Virus record (IMG/VR): IMGVR_UViG_3300030389_002569
Coordinates: 1 to 32,001 of that record
DNA from: a virus
Direction: 5' to 3' (one strand)
Length of the DNA stretch: 32,001 nt
Shown: positions 1 through 5,899 of the stretch, piece by piece
How the letters are laid out: each line of letters opens with the position of its first letter
Position numbering within the stretch: position 1 is the first letter of the stretch
Notes under the pieces: generated by a model
What the model was told of the DNA's origin: nothing
The model's database searches: none
Seen by the model: the letters and a program-made list of their open reading frames with translations, nothing else
Program-made: the position numbers and the translations under genes

Positions 1-17
1 CCCACCCGCGCAGGCCA

Positions 18-121
18 CAAGCTTTTAAAAAAGCTTGACCAAAACAGCACGGCTTACACCGTGCAGCAGAAACCTTTCATAAGGTTTCCGCACCTTCCAA
101 ATCGCGCTCCTTACGGAGCGC
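18..121. other. Cluster of four consecutive hairpins
   Basis: Four perfect inverted repeats follow each other: 18-26/29-37 (9 bp, A/T-rich centre), 47-52/59-64 (6 bp, 6-base loop), 69-76/81-88 (8 bp, TCAT loop) and 104-110/115-121 (7 bp, TTAC loop). None is followed by a T-run, so they are not simple rho-independent terminators. They lie just upstream of the first plus-strand gene and could be a 5' leader, the 3' end of a structured RNA that begins left of the window, or part of a replication or packaging site. The hairpins are read directly; the role is unknown. Confidence 0.6.
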
Positions 122-180
122 CCCCACCTATAGCATGGACTACTACGGTGAGATTAATGCAAATGTAAGGAGAACAAAGC

Positions 181-456
181 ATGCGTCCGTCAAATTTACC
201 CAAAGATATTTTGGAAAATAAAATGAAACACAATTCATATAACAATGTAACTCTCATGTACAATCAGCAAATAATATCCATTGCACAACATGTACATGGC
301 AAAGACGACCACGGTGAACCATTGACCACTATGGAAGTAGCTGTCATGCCTCAAGGAACTGATGATGATTGGTTTATTGTACTATACCATGAGTCACCAA
401 GCTCATTGATCAATGCACTATACGATGTAATGAAGCACATCGACGGAGATAATTAA
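181..456 (+). CDS. Hypothetical early protein, 91 aa
   Basis: I do not recognise this protein. It is acidic toward the C-terminus (ends HIDGDN), has no membrane segment or cysteine motif, and looks like a small soluble protein. The start is supported by a strong Shine-Dalgarno AAGGAGAACA, 8 bases before the ATG, a leader also found before the genes at 680, 3310 and 4107. The next gene starts directly after the stop codon, so the two are probably co-translated. It is the first gene visible in the left plus-strand operon; function unknown. Confidence 0.75.
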   Translation: MRPSNLPKDILENKMKHNSYNNVTLMYNQQIISIAQHVHGKDDHGEPLTTMEVAVMPQGTDDDWFIVLYHESPSSLINALYDVMKHIDGDN

Positions 457-687
457 ATGAGAATAGGAAAAGTATTTAAAAGAAAAAGTAGTTGGTGGTT
501 TAGCAAAGAGAGCGAATCATCAATCTATGTATTATCAACCAAGCATAAAACAAAGAAAGCAGCTATGGAAAAAGCTTGGAAAGAGCTTGAAGACAAAAGG
601 TTAGAAAATCTTCATGTCTGGCAAGCCAATGGAAAATACAATGGCTGTTACGCAATCTGTCATGCAAAAGGAGAACAAAATGTTTGA
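457..687 (+). CDS. Hypothetical basic protein, 76 aa
   Basis: The start codon follows the previous stop with no gap. The N-terminal third is rich in lysine and arginine with a tryptophan pair (SSWWF), and the middle (KTKKAAMEKAWKELEDKRL) is predicted helical. It overlaps the start of the DUF932 gene by 8 bases; its last codons contain the AAAGGAGAACA ribosome site of that gene, indicating translational coupling. No family recognised. Confidence 0.7.
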   Translation: MRIGKVFKRKSSWWFSKESESSIYVLSTKHKTKKAAMEKAWKELEDKRLENLHVWQANGKYNGCYAICHAKGEQNV

Positions 688-1552
688 CGCATTACCTGAA
701 GAAAAACCTTGGAACTTTCCAATAGAAGTTTATCCAACGCCCAACGCTGTAACTGGTGAGTTATTACCAAACAGTCAACAGATCATACGCACAGATACTA
801 ATGAAGTACTAGGCGTACATGGTCGATCATACAAACCAGTACTGCACGACGATGTAGTTAACTCAATCGAAGATGCTGTAATTCAATCTGATGTATCTAA
901 AGATTATGAGATAATACCAGAAGTGTATGACAACGGTGCTAAAATGCGCGGCACTGTACATTTCCGCGACTTGTATATCGAAAACAAATATTCAGCAGAA
1001 GTTGGTGACATTGTAAACTTCAGAGTTGACTTCATGAACAGTTACGATGCGTCTTGGAGTTTCTTACAAAAAAGTAAAGGTTACAGATTACTATGCAAAA
1101 ACGGTATGGTATCTGGTTTAGCTATTGCTACTTCTAAATACAAACATACTACGTCAATAAATATTGAAGGTAGTGCCAACAAAATTAAATTGGGTTTGGA
1201 AACATTCATCAGCAATCGTGATCGATGGGCAACTTGGACACGCACCAAAGTAGAACAGGAAGATGTAGAATCATTCTTCAAAGCTACAGTCGCTAAAGCT
1301 TTCACCAGACAGCGCGGCATCACCAAAACAAATGAGAAGCAGCTTGAAAAATTGTTAGGTATTTATTCTAACGAGAGCAGCCATTTAGGTCCCAATTTAT
1401 GGGCATTGTACAACTGCCTTACATATTGGTCTACCCATACCTCAGAAGACAGTAGATCGCCTCACATCACTGCTTTCCAACGTGAGGGTGCTGTTGAAAA
1501 TGCACTAAACTCAACAGCATGGCATAAATTAGAAGATGGAGTCACATTATGA
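680..1552 (+). CDS. DUF932-family phage/plasmid protein
   Basis: A 290-residue protein resembling the DUF932 (TIGR03299-type) family found in phages and plasmids, whose biochemical role is unknown. Typical features are the N-terminal statement about the current parameter (VLGVHGRSYKPVLHDDVV, about 46-64), the central strand-rich part with the motif GYRLLCKNGMV (about 135-146) and the following ATSKYKHT segment. The start at 680 was chosen over an upstream in-frame ATG at 614 because AAAGGAGAACAAA precedes it and the longer form would lie inside the previous gene. The stop overlaps the next start as ATGA. These genes often lie among replication and recombination genes, which fits here. Confidence 0.8.
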   Translation: MFDALPEEKPWNFPIEVYPTPNAVTGELLPNSQQIIRTDTNEVLGVHGRSYKPVLHDDVVNSIEDAVIQSDVSKDYEIIPEVYDNGAKMRGTVHFRDLYIENKYSAEVGDIVNFRVDFMNSYDASWSFLQKSKGYRLLCKNGMVSGLAIATSKYKHTTSINIEGSANKIKLGLETFISNRDRWATWTRTKVEQEDVESFFKATVAKAFTRQRGITKTNEKQLEKLLGIYSNESSHLGPNLWALYNCLTYWSTHTSEDSRSPHITAFQREGAVENALNSTAWHKLEDGVTL

Positions 1553-1830
1553 GTGAAGAAAAAATGCGTCAAACACGGACGTTACGAGTAGATAAAGTTT
1601 TTGTAGAAACAGACGAGGGTCATTCGTCTACATTAACTATAGAACGTGATGTGATATTAGAATATTGCGACCATGTTCCTAATAGACTTTATTTAAAAAT
1701 CGTTGACCCACATAAAATAGGTGGTGCTTTAAACTCTTACAGTATTTATGAAGTTGAAAAGCTAAAGAAATATATCAACCAAGTATATCTTTTAATGAAA
1801 GAAAATAGAGATGGTGGAAATAACTTGTAA
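1549..1830 (+). CDS. Hypothetical protein, 93 aa
   Basis: It starts inside the stop of the DUF932 gene (ATGA overlap), so it is probably translationally coupled to it. The sequence alternates charged and aliphatic residues and ends in a helical, asparagine-rich tail (ENRDGGNNL). There is no recognisable motif. Its C-terminus overlaps the start of the next small zinc-knuckle gene by 20 bases. Function unknown. Confidence 0.65.
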   Translation: MSEEKMRQTRTLRVDKVFVETDEGHSSTLTIERDVILEYCDHVPNRLYLKIVDPHKIGGALNSYSIYEVEKLKKYINQVYLLMKENRDGGNNL

Positions 1831-1963
1831 GAACTGTGGTGGTAACGGTGAATACTACATTGATGTACCTGTTGTAGATTACGTCAATGGTGGTTTCTTC
1901 GATGAAAAACTAGTCACATGTGAGGAATGTGATGGGCACGGAGAAATAGAAAATGAATTGTGA
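1811..1963 (+). CDS. Zinc-knuckle miniprotein (DnaJ-type CxxCxGxG pair)
   Basis: A 50-residue reading frame from ATG 1811 to TGA 1961-1963. It contains two CxxCxGxG-like motifs, CKNCGGNG near residues 6-13 and CEECDGHG near residues 38-45, separated by about 25 residues. Spacing and pattern match half of the DnaJ central zinc domain, as in other free-standing phage miniproteins of this type. It probably folds around one zinc ion and binds protein or nucleic acid; no J-domain is present. It overlaps both neighbours, as is usual in this operon. Confidence 0.65.
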   Translation: MVEITCKNCGGNGEYYIDVPVVDYVNGGFFDEKLVTCEECDGHGEIENEL

Positions 1964-2129
1964 TTATTGCAACAATCATTCTCAAATAAAAGATTGGCAC
2001 CACTTATATTATCCAAACGGAAAAATTTATTACACTTGGGCAGACATTATTCCTTGTCCTAAATGTAATAAAGTAGTTGACACTTTAAATGATTCTGCTG
2101 CATATTCGCAGCATGAAAAGTTATCTTGA
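1953..2129 (+). CDS. Small cysteine-rich protein, putative zinc ribbon, 58 aa
   Basis: This frame runs from ATG 1953 to TGA 2127-2129 and encodes a protein with CDYC near the N-terminus and CPKC about 30 residues later, four cysteines arranged as a zinc ribbon, with an aromatic-rich stretch between them (HHLYYPNGKIYYTW). It overlaps the preceding gene by 11 bases and the HTH gene by 17 bases. The function is unknown. Zinc-ribbon miniproteins in early phage operons can act on transcription, but nothing here proves that. Confidence 0.55.
   Translation: MNCDYCNNHSQIKDWHHLYYPNGKIYYTWADIIPCPKCNKVVDTLNDSAAYSQHEKLS
2077..2113 (+). promoter_or_regulatory. Candidate promoter and operator of the HTH gene
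   Basis: TTGACA at 2077-2082 is followed 18 bases later by CATATT (2101-2106, 4 of 6 matches to a -10 box). An 18-bp dyad TGCTGC-N6-GCAGCA at 2096-2113 covers this -10 region and reaches the A of the HTH gene start codon. The matching dyad near 3262 suggests a binding site for a phage regulator, perhaps the HTH protein itself. The sequence is directly visible; its use as promoter/operator is inferred, and the site lies inside the preceding coding frame. Confidence 0.4.
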
Positions 2130-2358
2130 TACTATAACAGAATATGCTGCTTCCCGAAATGTAGAACTCAAAGAAGCATTTCGGGTAGCAGATATACCAA
2201 CCAGTACTTATTATCGTACAATAAATAATGCAACAGAACTAAGGTATGAGACCGCTTTAAAGATCTTTAAGGCCGTTGATGAAAAAATCAAACGTGATAA
2301 ATATTTAGAACGCAAAGGACATCCTACTGTCACACGAAAAAGAGTCTATAGATATTGA
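2113..2358 (+). CDS. Small Cro/CI-like HTH DNA-binding protein, 81 aa
   Basis: Residues about 17-52 (VELKEAFRVADIPTSTYYR, then a linker and the helix ETALKIFKAVDEKI) have the layout of a lambda-repressor-type helix-turn-helix: a first helix, a turn before the recognition helix TSTYYRTI, then a support helix. The C-terminal 25 residues are basic (KRDKYLERKGHPTVTRKRVYRY). The start at 2113 is preferred over an upstream in-frame ATG at 2089 because it begins at the edge of the domain. It probably regulates phage transcription; the dyad at 2096-2113 is a candidate autoregulatory site. Assignment to this fold is by eye. Confidence 0.65.
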   Translation: MKSYLDTITEYAASRNVELKEAFRVADIPTSTYYRTINNATELRYETALKIFKAVDEKIKRDKYLERKGHPTVTRKRVYRY

Positions 2359-2732
2359 AACGACAATCTATTTACTGCTTAACTTGTAAAAAAAAAGCAT
2401 ACAACTTCGTAGCAATACTTAAAGACAATCCAAAAGGATCAACAGAACCATGCAATTTTTACTGCTTAAATTGTTATGAAAGAGAGCTTAAAGTATTATG
2501 CCAAACCGAAACAAATCAAAAGGCACCTATCATGAAAAGTGGTTCGTCGAATGGCTCAACAAAATCATTGGCATCAAAGCAAAAAGACAACCACTTTCTG
2601 GAAGTCTGGGAGGAGAATATTCTGGAGACATTAAACTCAAAATCAGAGATTACGAACTTGTGGGAGAAGTTAAATACAGAGATAAATCAAAATTTCCAAA
2701 CCCGTTCTCAGTCCTCGAAGGACGAGACATAG
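2355..2732 (+). CDS. Putative zinc-finger protein with TTG start
   Basis: It begins with TTG overlapping the previous stop as TTGA. The N-terminal 50 residues carry CLTC and, about 25 residues later, CNFYCLNC, a plausible zinc-binding set. The remaining 78 residues are low-complexity, polar and lie in a different frame over the first two thirds of the resolvase gene. The zinc part fills an otherwise empty gap and is likely translated. The overlapping tail could be real, or the true gene may have been altered by a frameshift. No family recognised. Confidence 0.45.
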   Translation: MKRQSIYCLTCKKKAYNFVAILKDNPKGSTEPCNFYCLNCYERELKVLCQTETNQKAPIMKSGSSNGSTKSLASKQKDNHFLEVWEENILETLNSKSEITNLWEKLNTEINQNFQTRSQSSKDET

Positions 2733-2857
2733 CATTTTATAAAAGACGGAGAGGAACTCCGCAAACACTAGTCATCATGGATGGCGATACATTCCAACAA
2801 TTAATGGAGAACAACAATGGAATCTCAACTAAAACAATTGAAAGAAATACTAAATAG
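2498..2857 (+). CDS. Hjc-like Holliday junction resolvase / PD-(D/E)XK nuclease
   Basis: A 119-residue protein with the archaeal Hjc-type PD-(D/E)XK core: E13 in the first helix (GTYHEKWF), a Leu/Ser/Gly loop (PLSGSLGGEYSGD) ending in D44, and the catalytic GEVKYRD with E57 and K59, followed by a basic helix (IAFYKRRRG) and a TLVIM strand. Such enzymes cut four-way DNA junctions, resolving recombination or replication intermediates before packaging. It sits in the same operon as the YqaJ exonuclease, ERF and SSB-like genes, matching that role. Its 3' end overlaps the next gene by 41 bases. Alternative: a general VRR/Hjc-like nuclease without strict junction preference. Confidence 0.8.
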   Translation: MPNRNKSKGTYHEKWFVEWLNKIIGIKAKRQPLSGSLGGEYSGDIKLKIRDYELVGEVKYRDKSKFPNPFSVLEGRDIAFYKRRRGTPQTLVIMDGDTFQQLMENNNGISTKTIERNTK

Positions 2858-3026
2858 AGGCTCGCACATATCAGCACTCGATGCATTAAGATGGATAAAA
2901 TCAATGCGACTAGCCGCTCGTATCTATGACCTTAAACAAGAAGGTTTTCCAATAGATTCTTACAAACGTAAAGAAAATGATAAGTACATTACTTACTATT
3001 TCAAATCAGGTAATCTTGATGACTGA
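2817..3026 (+). CDS. Small winged-HTH protein (HTH_39-like), 69 aa
   Basis: The sequence ILNRGSHISALDALRWIKSM followed by RLAARIYDLKQEGFPI resembles the HTH_39 helix-turn-helix domain common in small phage proteins: the 'SALDAL' helix, the 'RLAARIYDLK' recognition helix, and a wing with the basic strand YITYYFKSG. The start at 2817 follows GGAGAACAACA, a good ribosome site lying within the resolvase gene. It probably binds DNA or assists a recombination/replication protein; the target is unknown. Confidence 0.7.
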   Translation: MESQLKQLKEILNRGSHISALDALRWIKSMRLAARIYDLKQEGFPIDSYKRKENDKYITYYFKSGNLDD

Positions 3027-3258
3027 TGACTGGATGAACAAAGTTCAAGCTGCATTAAATAATAAAAATGTAGCGCGTGACATGAAGAAAGTATTTTACA
3101 CCAACCTACCAACATCCGAGCAAATGATTGCAAATCAAATCAAACGAAAGCAACCAGTAGGTGAGCATCATCTTCGAGGACTAGGTAAGCAACGCTTGCT
3201 CGAAACTACTGACATCACAGAACAAGACTTCAAAGATTTTTTGGGTGATGACTATTGA
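3019..3258 (+). CDS. Hypothetical protein, 79 aa
   Basis: ATG 3019 lies inside the end of the preceding HTH gene (8-base overlap), and an in-frame upstream ATG at 2977 would overlap much more. The protein is mostly helical and basic in the middle (MIANQIKRKQPVGEHHLRGLGKQ), ending in an acidic tail (FKDFLGDDY). No family recognised. It is the last gene before the candidate promoter of the recombination genes. Confidence 0.6.
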   Translation: MTDDWMNKVQAALNNKNVARDMKKVFYTNLPTSEQMIANQIKRKQPVGEHHLRGLGKQRLLETTDITEQDFKDFLGDDY

Positions 3259-3283
3259 CAATACTGCCTATATGCAGTAGGTA
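3255..3283 (+). promoter_or_regulatory. Candidate promoter with 18-bp dyad operator
   Basis: A perfect TTGACA (3255-3260) is followed by the dyad TACTGC-N6-GCAGTA (3262-3279), in the position of the -35/-10 spacer. The -10 box is poor (TAGGTA at 3278-3283 with a 17-base spacer), so an activator or phage sigma-like factor may be needed. The dyad shares its core CTGC-N6-GCAG and its 6-6-6 layout with the site at 2096-2113. It precedes the YqaJ-ERF-SSB genes. The promoter role is inferred. Confidence 0.45.
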
Positions 3284-3309
3284 AGTTGTTATAAACAAAG
3301 GAGAACATA

Positions 3310-4086
3310 ATGAATCGTAAAGGATTTATTGGAGGCAGTGACTGCGTAAAAATAATGCAAGGTCAATGGCTCGATCTATGGCAAATTAAAACTGGTAGAG
3401 AATTACCAGAAGATTTGACAAACAATCTAGCAGTACAACTTGGTACAATAACTGAAGACTTCAATCTAAGTTGGTTTGAAAAAGAACACAAAGGTTGCGT
3501 ACTGTCAGATCATCAAAGAGAATATGAAAAAGACATTGGCAATGTGCCAGTGCGTGGTACTATCGATGCGTTCTGGTCAGTTAAATCATCTGTTGTTGAG
3601 GCCAAGCATACTAATACTTTCTGGAAAATGGACGATGTGGTCGAGTATTACATGCCTCAAATCCAGTTGTATGCCGCTCTCGCCCAAGCGAAAGGAGCTT
3701 ATCTTTCAGTAATTTTTGGTAACAGTGATTGGAGTACACGGCATGTTGCATTCGACCAAGAGTATTTCAGTTCTATGTGGGCAGTGGTATCAGACTTCTG
3801 GGGTTACGTTCAACGTGACGAAGAACCAATCGGTATCGATACACCAAGTATCTCTACGGACAGCATTAAAATCGATGAAATGGTCAAGAGAGATGCGACT
3901 TCTGATAACATGTTCGTTGATGCAGCAGTCACCTACATCAATGGACTTGAAACTAATAAAACATTTGAGAACGCGAAGAAAGACCTTAAAAACATGGTCG
4001 GAAGTAATGAGAGAGAGGTTTACTGTGATTACCTAACGGTAAAACGCGACAGGCGCGGACACCTGAGAATAACTAAAAGAAACTAA
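3310..4086 (+). CDS. YqaJ-family exonuclease (lambda Exo-like)
   Basis: A 258-residue PD-(D/E)XK nuclease of the YqaJ viral recombinase family. Visible motifs are GGSD at 8-11, the GTITED acid region at 45-50, D86 in GTIDAF, the catalytic E97-x-K99 in VVEAKHTN and the helix with Q117 (YYMPQIQLYAAL) typical of the family. The enzyme degrades one strand of double-stranded ends, giving single strands for the annealing protein encoded by the next gene. The start follows AAAGGAGAACATA. Such exonuclease-annealase pairs drive single-strand annealing recombination, useful for concatemer repair and gene exchange. Confidence 0.88.
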   Translation: MNRKGFIGGSDCVKIMQGQWLDLWQIKTGRELPEDLTNNLAVQLGTITEDFNLSWFEKEHKGCVLSDHQREYEKDIGNVPVRGTIDAFWSVKSSVVEAKHTNTFWKMDDVVEYYMPQIQLYAALAQAKGAYLSVIFGNSDWSTRHVAFDQEYFSSMWAVVSDFWGYVQRDEEPIGIDTPSISTDSIKIDEMVKRDATSDNMFVDAAVTYINGLETNKTFENAKKDLKNMVGSNEREVYCDYLTVKRDRRGHLRITKRN

Positions 4087-4106
4087 ACAGCCAAAAGGAG
4101 AACACA

Positions 4107-4577
4107 ATGGCAAAAGCATTTCCTGATACACCAGTTAATGTTATCACTCTACTAAGAGAGGTTCGTAAAAAAATACAGCCTATCAAACGTGACGGTAAGA
4201 ACCCTCACTTTGGAAACCACTATGCTACATTAGATAATGTAATAGAGGCAGTAACTAGCCCTTTAGATGATGCAGGATTTATTCTTACACATCGAACATT
4301 TGGTAACGAGCATGGTATGTTTGTCCAAACATCGATTATACATCAAGACGATAGAAACTTGGTACTAAGCACTGACATACCAATCGTATTGCATAAGAAA
4401 GATATGCAAGCACTTGGCGGTGCAATTACATACGCTAGACGCTACGGTATATTGTCATTGCTTAATCTTCCTACTGAAGATGATGATGGCAACTTAGCGA
4501 GCGCGCCACCAAAGCGCAGCGCGAGCGACAATAAGTCTAATAGCCCAGTAACCAACATATGGAAGGATATTAAATAA
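4107..4577 (+). CDS. ERF-family single-strand annealing protein
   Basis: A 156-residue ERF-type (P22 Erf/Sak-like) annealing protein. The signature is clear: an N-terminal basic part with FGNHYATLDNVIEAV (about 35-49), then QALGGAITYARRYGILSLLN (101-120) followed by the acidic LPTEDDDGN. The tail is polar and probably disordered. It coats single strands exposed by the YqaJ exonuclease and anneals complementary DNA. Start supported by AAAAGGAGAACACA; the stop codon overlaps the start of the SSB-like gene by one base (TAATG), so the three form one translation unit. Confidence 0.9.
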   Translation: MAKAFPDTPVNVITLLREVRKKIQPIKRDGKNPHFGNHYATLDNVIEAVTSPLDDAGFILTHRTFGNEHGMFVQTSIIHQDDRNLVLSTDIPIVLHKKDMQALGGAITYARRYGILSLLNLPTEDDDGNLASAPPKRSASDNKSNSPVTNIWKDIK

Positions 4578-4915
4578 TGGCTGAACAATACGACAACAAC
4601 AATCGAGGTGCAGCTTTCACACCTTATCCTGAGCAAAAATTATTTTTGCAAGGCAAGCTACAAATCGATTACAAAGATCATCAGATAGCATTAATTACAA
4701 ACGAAACCAGAGATGGCAAAACAGCTATTGATGTTTACGGCAAACTCGGTAGATTATTCCTCAACGATAATCCAAAAGAGGGTGCGCCTAAATTTTCAGG
4801 CCCACTTGGTGACAAGCAAAGATTAGCAGCTTGGCAGAAAGAAAAGGACGGTGCGCCATATCTATCACTTGAGGTAACAGAACAAAAAAGCGGTAACAAA
4901 GACATACCGTTTTAG
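4577..4915 (+). CDS. SSB-like protein with DIPF tail
   Basis: A 112-residue protein ending KSGNKDIPF. The terminal DIPF is the tip by which bacterial single-strand-binding proteins recruit partner enzymes. The body has strands and glycines suggestive of an OB-like fold (TAIDVYGKLGRLFL, PYLSLEVTEQ) but is divergent from bacterial SSB. Together with the upstream exonuclease and annealase this suggests a phage SSB that may hand DNA to these enzymes. It overlaps the ERF gene by one base and is followed by a terminator. OB-fold assignment should be treated as inference. Confidence 0.65.
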   Translation: MAEQYDNNNRGAAFTPYPEQKLFLQGKLQIDYKDHQIALITNETRDGKTAIDVYGKLGRLFLNDNPKEGAPKFSGPLGDKQRLAAWQKEKDGAPYLSLEVTEQKSGNKDIPF

Positions 4916-4927
4916 AAACGTTCTCCA

Positions 4928-4967
4928 CAGAGGAAAAACACTGCCTGTTTTGAGACTAAATCCTCTG
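4928..4967 (+). other. Nested inverted repeat after the SSB-like gene
   Basis: CAGAGGA (4928-4934) pairs with TCCTCTG (4961-4967), and the segment between them contains AAAACA ... TGTTTT with a short CTGCC loop, giving a two-tier hairpin. It lies between the SSB stop codon and the terminator at 4975-5002 and could stabilise the 3' end of the messenger. Structure seen by eye; function unknown. Confidence 0.45.
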
Positions 4968-4974
4968 TTTAACT

Positions 4975-5002
4975 AGCTAGCCTTTCGAGGCTAGCTTTTT
5001 TT
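4975..5002 (+). terminator. Rho-independent terminator of the recombination operon
   Basis: A 9-bp stem (AGCTAGCCT / AGGCTAGCT at 4975-4983 and 4988-4996) with a TTCG tetraloop is followed by a run of T residues to 5002. This is a classic intrinsic terminator at the end of the exonuclease-annealase-SSB unit. Genes downstream on the plus strand would need read-through or their own promoter. Confidence 0.85.
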
Positions 5003-5009
5003 AAGGATT

Positions 5010-5153
5010 ATGAGCCAAATGATTAAATATATTATAACTTATGTTTGCGAAAGATGCGGGGAAAAATGGCAAATGCAAAATGATTGCGCCTGTGATGATC
5101 GTTGCCCGTCTTGTAATTTAGCAAATGAACCTCTGAACGTAAAAGATGTATGA
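5010..5153 (+). CDS. Zinc-ribbon miniprotein, 47 aa
   Basis: A frame from ATG 5010 to TGA 5151-5153, preceded by TTAAGGATT. The protein has CERC early and CACDDRCPSC in the second half, a zinc-ribbon-like set of cysteines (YVCERCGEKW then DRCPSCN). It overlaps the next start by 8 bases. Similar free-standing zinc ribbons are frequent in phage early operons; no role can be assigned. Confidence 0.6.
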   Translation: MSQMIKYIITYVCERCGEKWQMQNDCACDDRCPSCNLANEPLNVKDV

Positions 5154-5364
5154 TAAAATGGAATACTGGACCTTACTTACACTTGGATACAATGTACTTG
5201 AACAAACAATGTACGTTAGCATTTGGTTTCCAAGTGAAGAAGATTGTTGGAGCGTGCTATTAAATAACAACACACTCTACGATCAAATCAATGCACAAGA
5301 AGGTTATTGTGATGTTAGCGAGGTCACATCACGATTAGTAAAACCTAAAATAAGACCTTGGTAA
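5146..5364 (+). CDS. Hypothetical protein, 72 aa
   Basis: It overlaps the end of the zinc-ribbon gene by 8 bases. The sequence is rich in tyrosine, tryptophan and acidic residues (YVSIWFPSEEDCWSVLL) and has no membrane helix. Not recognised. Its position between the terminator and an HTH gene suggests part of a small accessory unit at the end of the plus-strand operon. Confidence 0.55.
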   Translation: MYDKMEYWTLLTLGYNVLEQTMYVSIWFPSEEDCWSVLLNNNTLYDQINAQEGYCDVSEVTSRLVKPKIRPW

Positions 5365-5405
5365 AAAAACGCAAAAAAAAATAATTATATCAGGAAGACA
5401 TAAAA

Positions 5406-5723
5406 ATGACTGAGGAACAGCTCGGGAAAAAAATGATTGAAGAAGCAAAAAAAATTAATAACAGATTTTCAAAACGCTTCTCACTCAATGGCAGAAAAAA
5501 ATCCCACATTGCCCCACACATGAAACAAAATCCGCCATCACCAAGTAAACCACCGCCAATAACTAAAGGTGATGGATGGCGCAACTCAAAGCTAACCAAG
5601 CAAGAAATCTCTGACATAGGATATTTCTTAGCTAGAGGATGGTGCGCCTCTTCAACTGCAAAAATAGTTGGCGTTAGCGTAAGCAGTGTTCAGAAATATA
5701 AATCAAGATGGAGTGACCAATGA
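5406..5723 (+). CDS. HTH DNA-binding protein, 105 aa
   Basis: The N-terminal half is basic and proline-rich, with charge alternation (KKMIEEAKKI) and a PPSPSKPPP stretch, and is probably disordered. The C-terminal half has a helix-turn-helix pattern of the Hin/homeodomain-like kind: LTKQEISDIGYFLARG, then ASSTAKIVGVSVSSVQKYKSRW, in which 'VSVSSVQKYKSRW' is the recognition helix. It probably binds DNA as a regulator. The next gene overlaps its stop (ATGA). The start at 5406 follows CAGGAAGACATAAAA. Confidence 0.6.
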   Translation: MTEEQLGKKMIEEAKKINNRFSKRFSLNGRKKSHIAPHMKQNPPSPSKPPPITKGDGWRNSKLTKQEISDIGYFLARGWCASSTAKIVGVSVSSVQKYKSRWSDQ

Positions 5724-5899
5724 AAACAATAAAACTTACTAAAGATGAAATAGTAATGTTACTTGATGCAATAAATGAATGGGAATATGGACAATATCAT
5801 GATAATGCACCAGATGGAGAACAATCTGGATACAATGTAAAACAATTAAAAGCTATGAATTCAGCAAAACAAGTTTTACTAGGTGTTTTAAACCTTTAA
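5720..5899 (+). CDS. Hypothetical protein, 59 aa, end of plus-strand unit
   Basis: A frame from ATG 5720 to TAA 5897-5899, overlapping the previous stop by 4 bases (ATGA). It starts KTIKLTKDEIVMLLDAINEW, an amphipathic helical pattern, and ends LKAMNSAKQVLLGVLNL. No family recognised. Its last 12 bases overlap the end of the endolysin gene on the other strand, so the two transcription units converge here without a visible terminator. Confidence 0.6.
   Translation: MKTIKLTKDEIVMLLDAINEWEYGQYHDNAPDGEQSGYNVKQLKAMNSAKQVLLGVLNL

Noticed and set aside
1081-1326. 81-codon minus-strand frame in the DUF932 gene
   Set aside because: Antisense shadow of a conserved gene in a region with only plus-strand genes.
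3290-3295. TATAAA as the -10 box for the YqaJ gene
   Set aside because: Transcription would start after the ribosome site, so the messenger would lack it; no -35 at the right distance.
3476-4036. 78- and 106-codon frames inside the YqaJ gene
   Set aside because: They lie in other frames of a well-supported nuclease gene and have no ribosome site or recognisable features.
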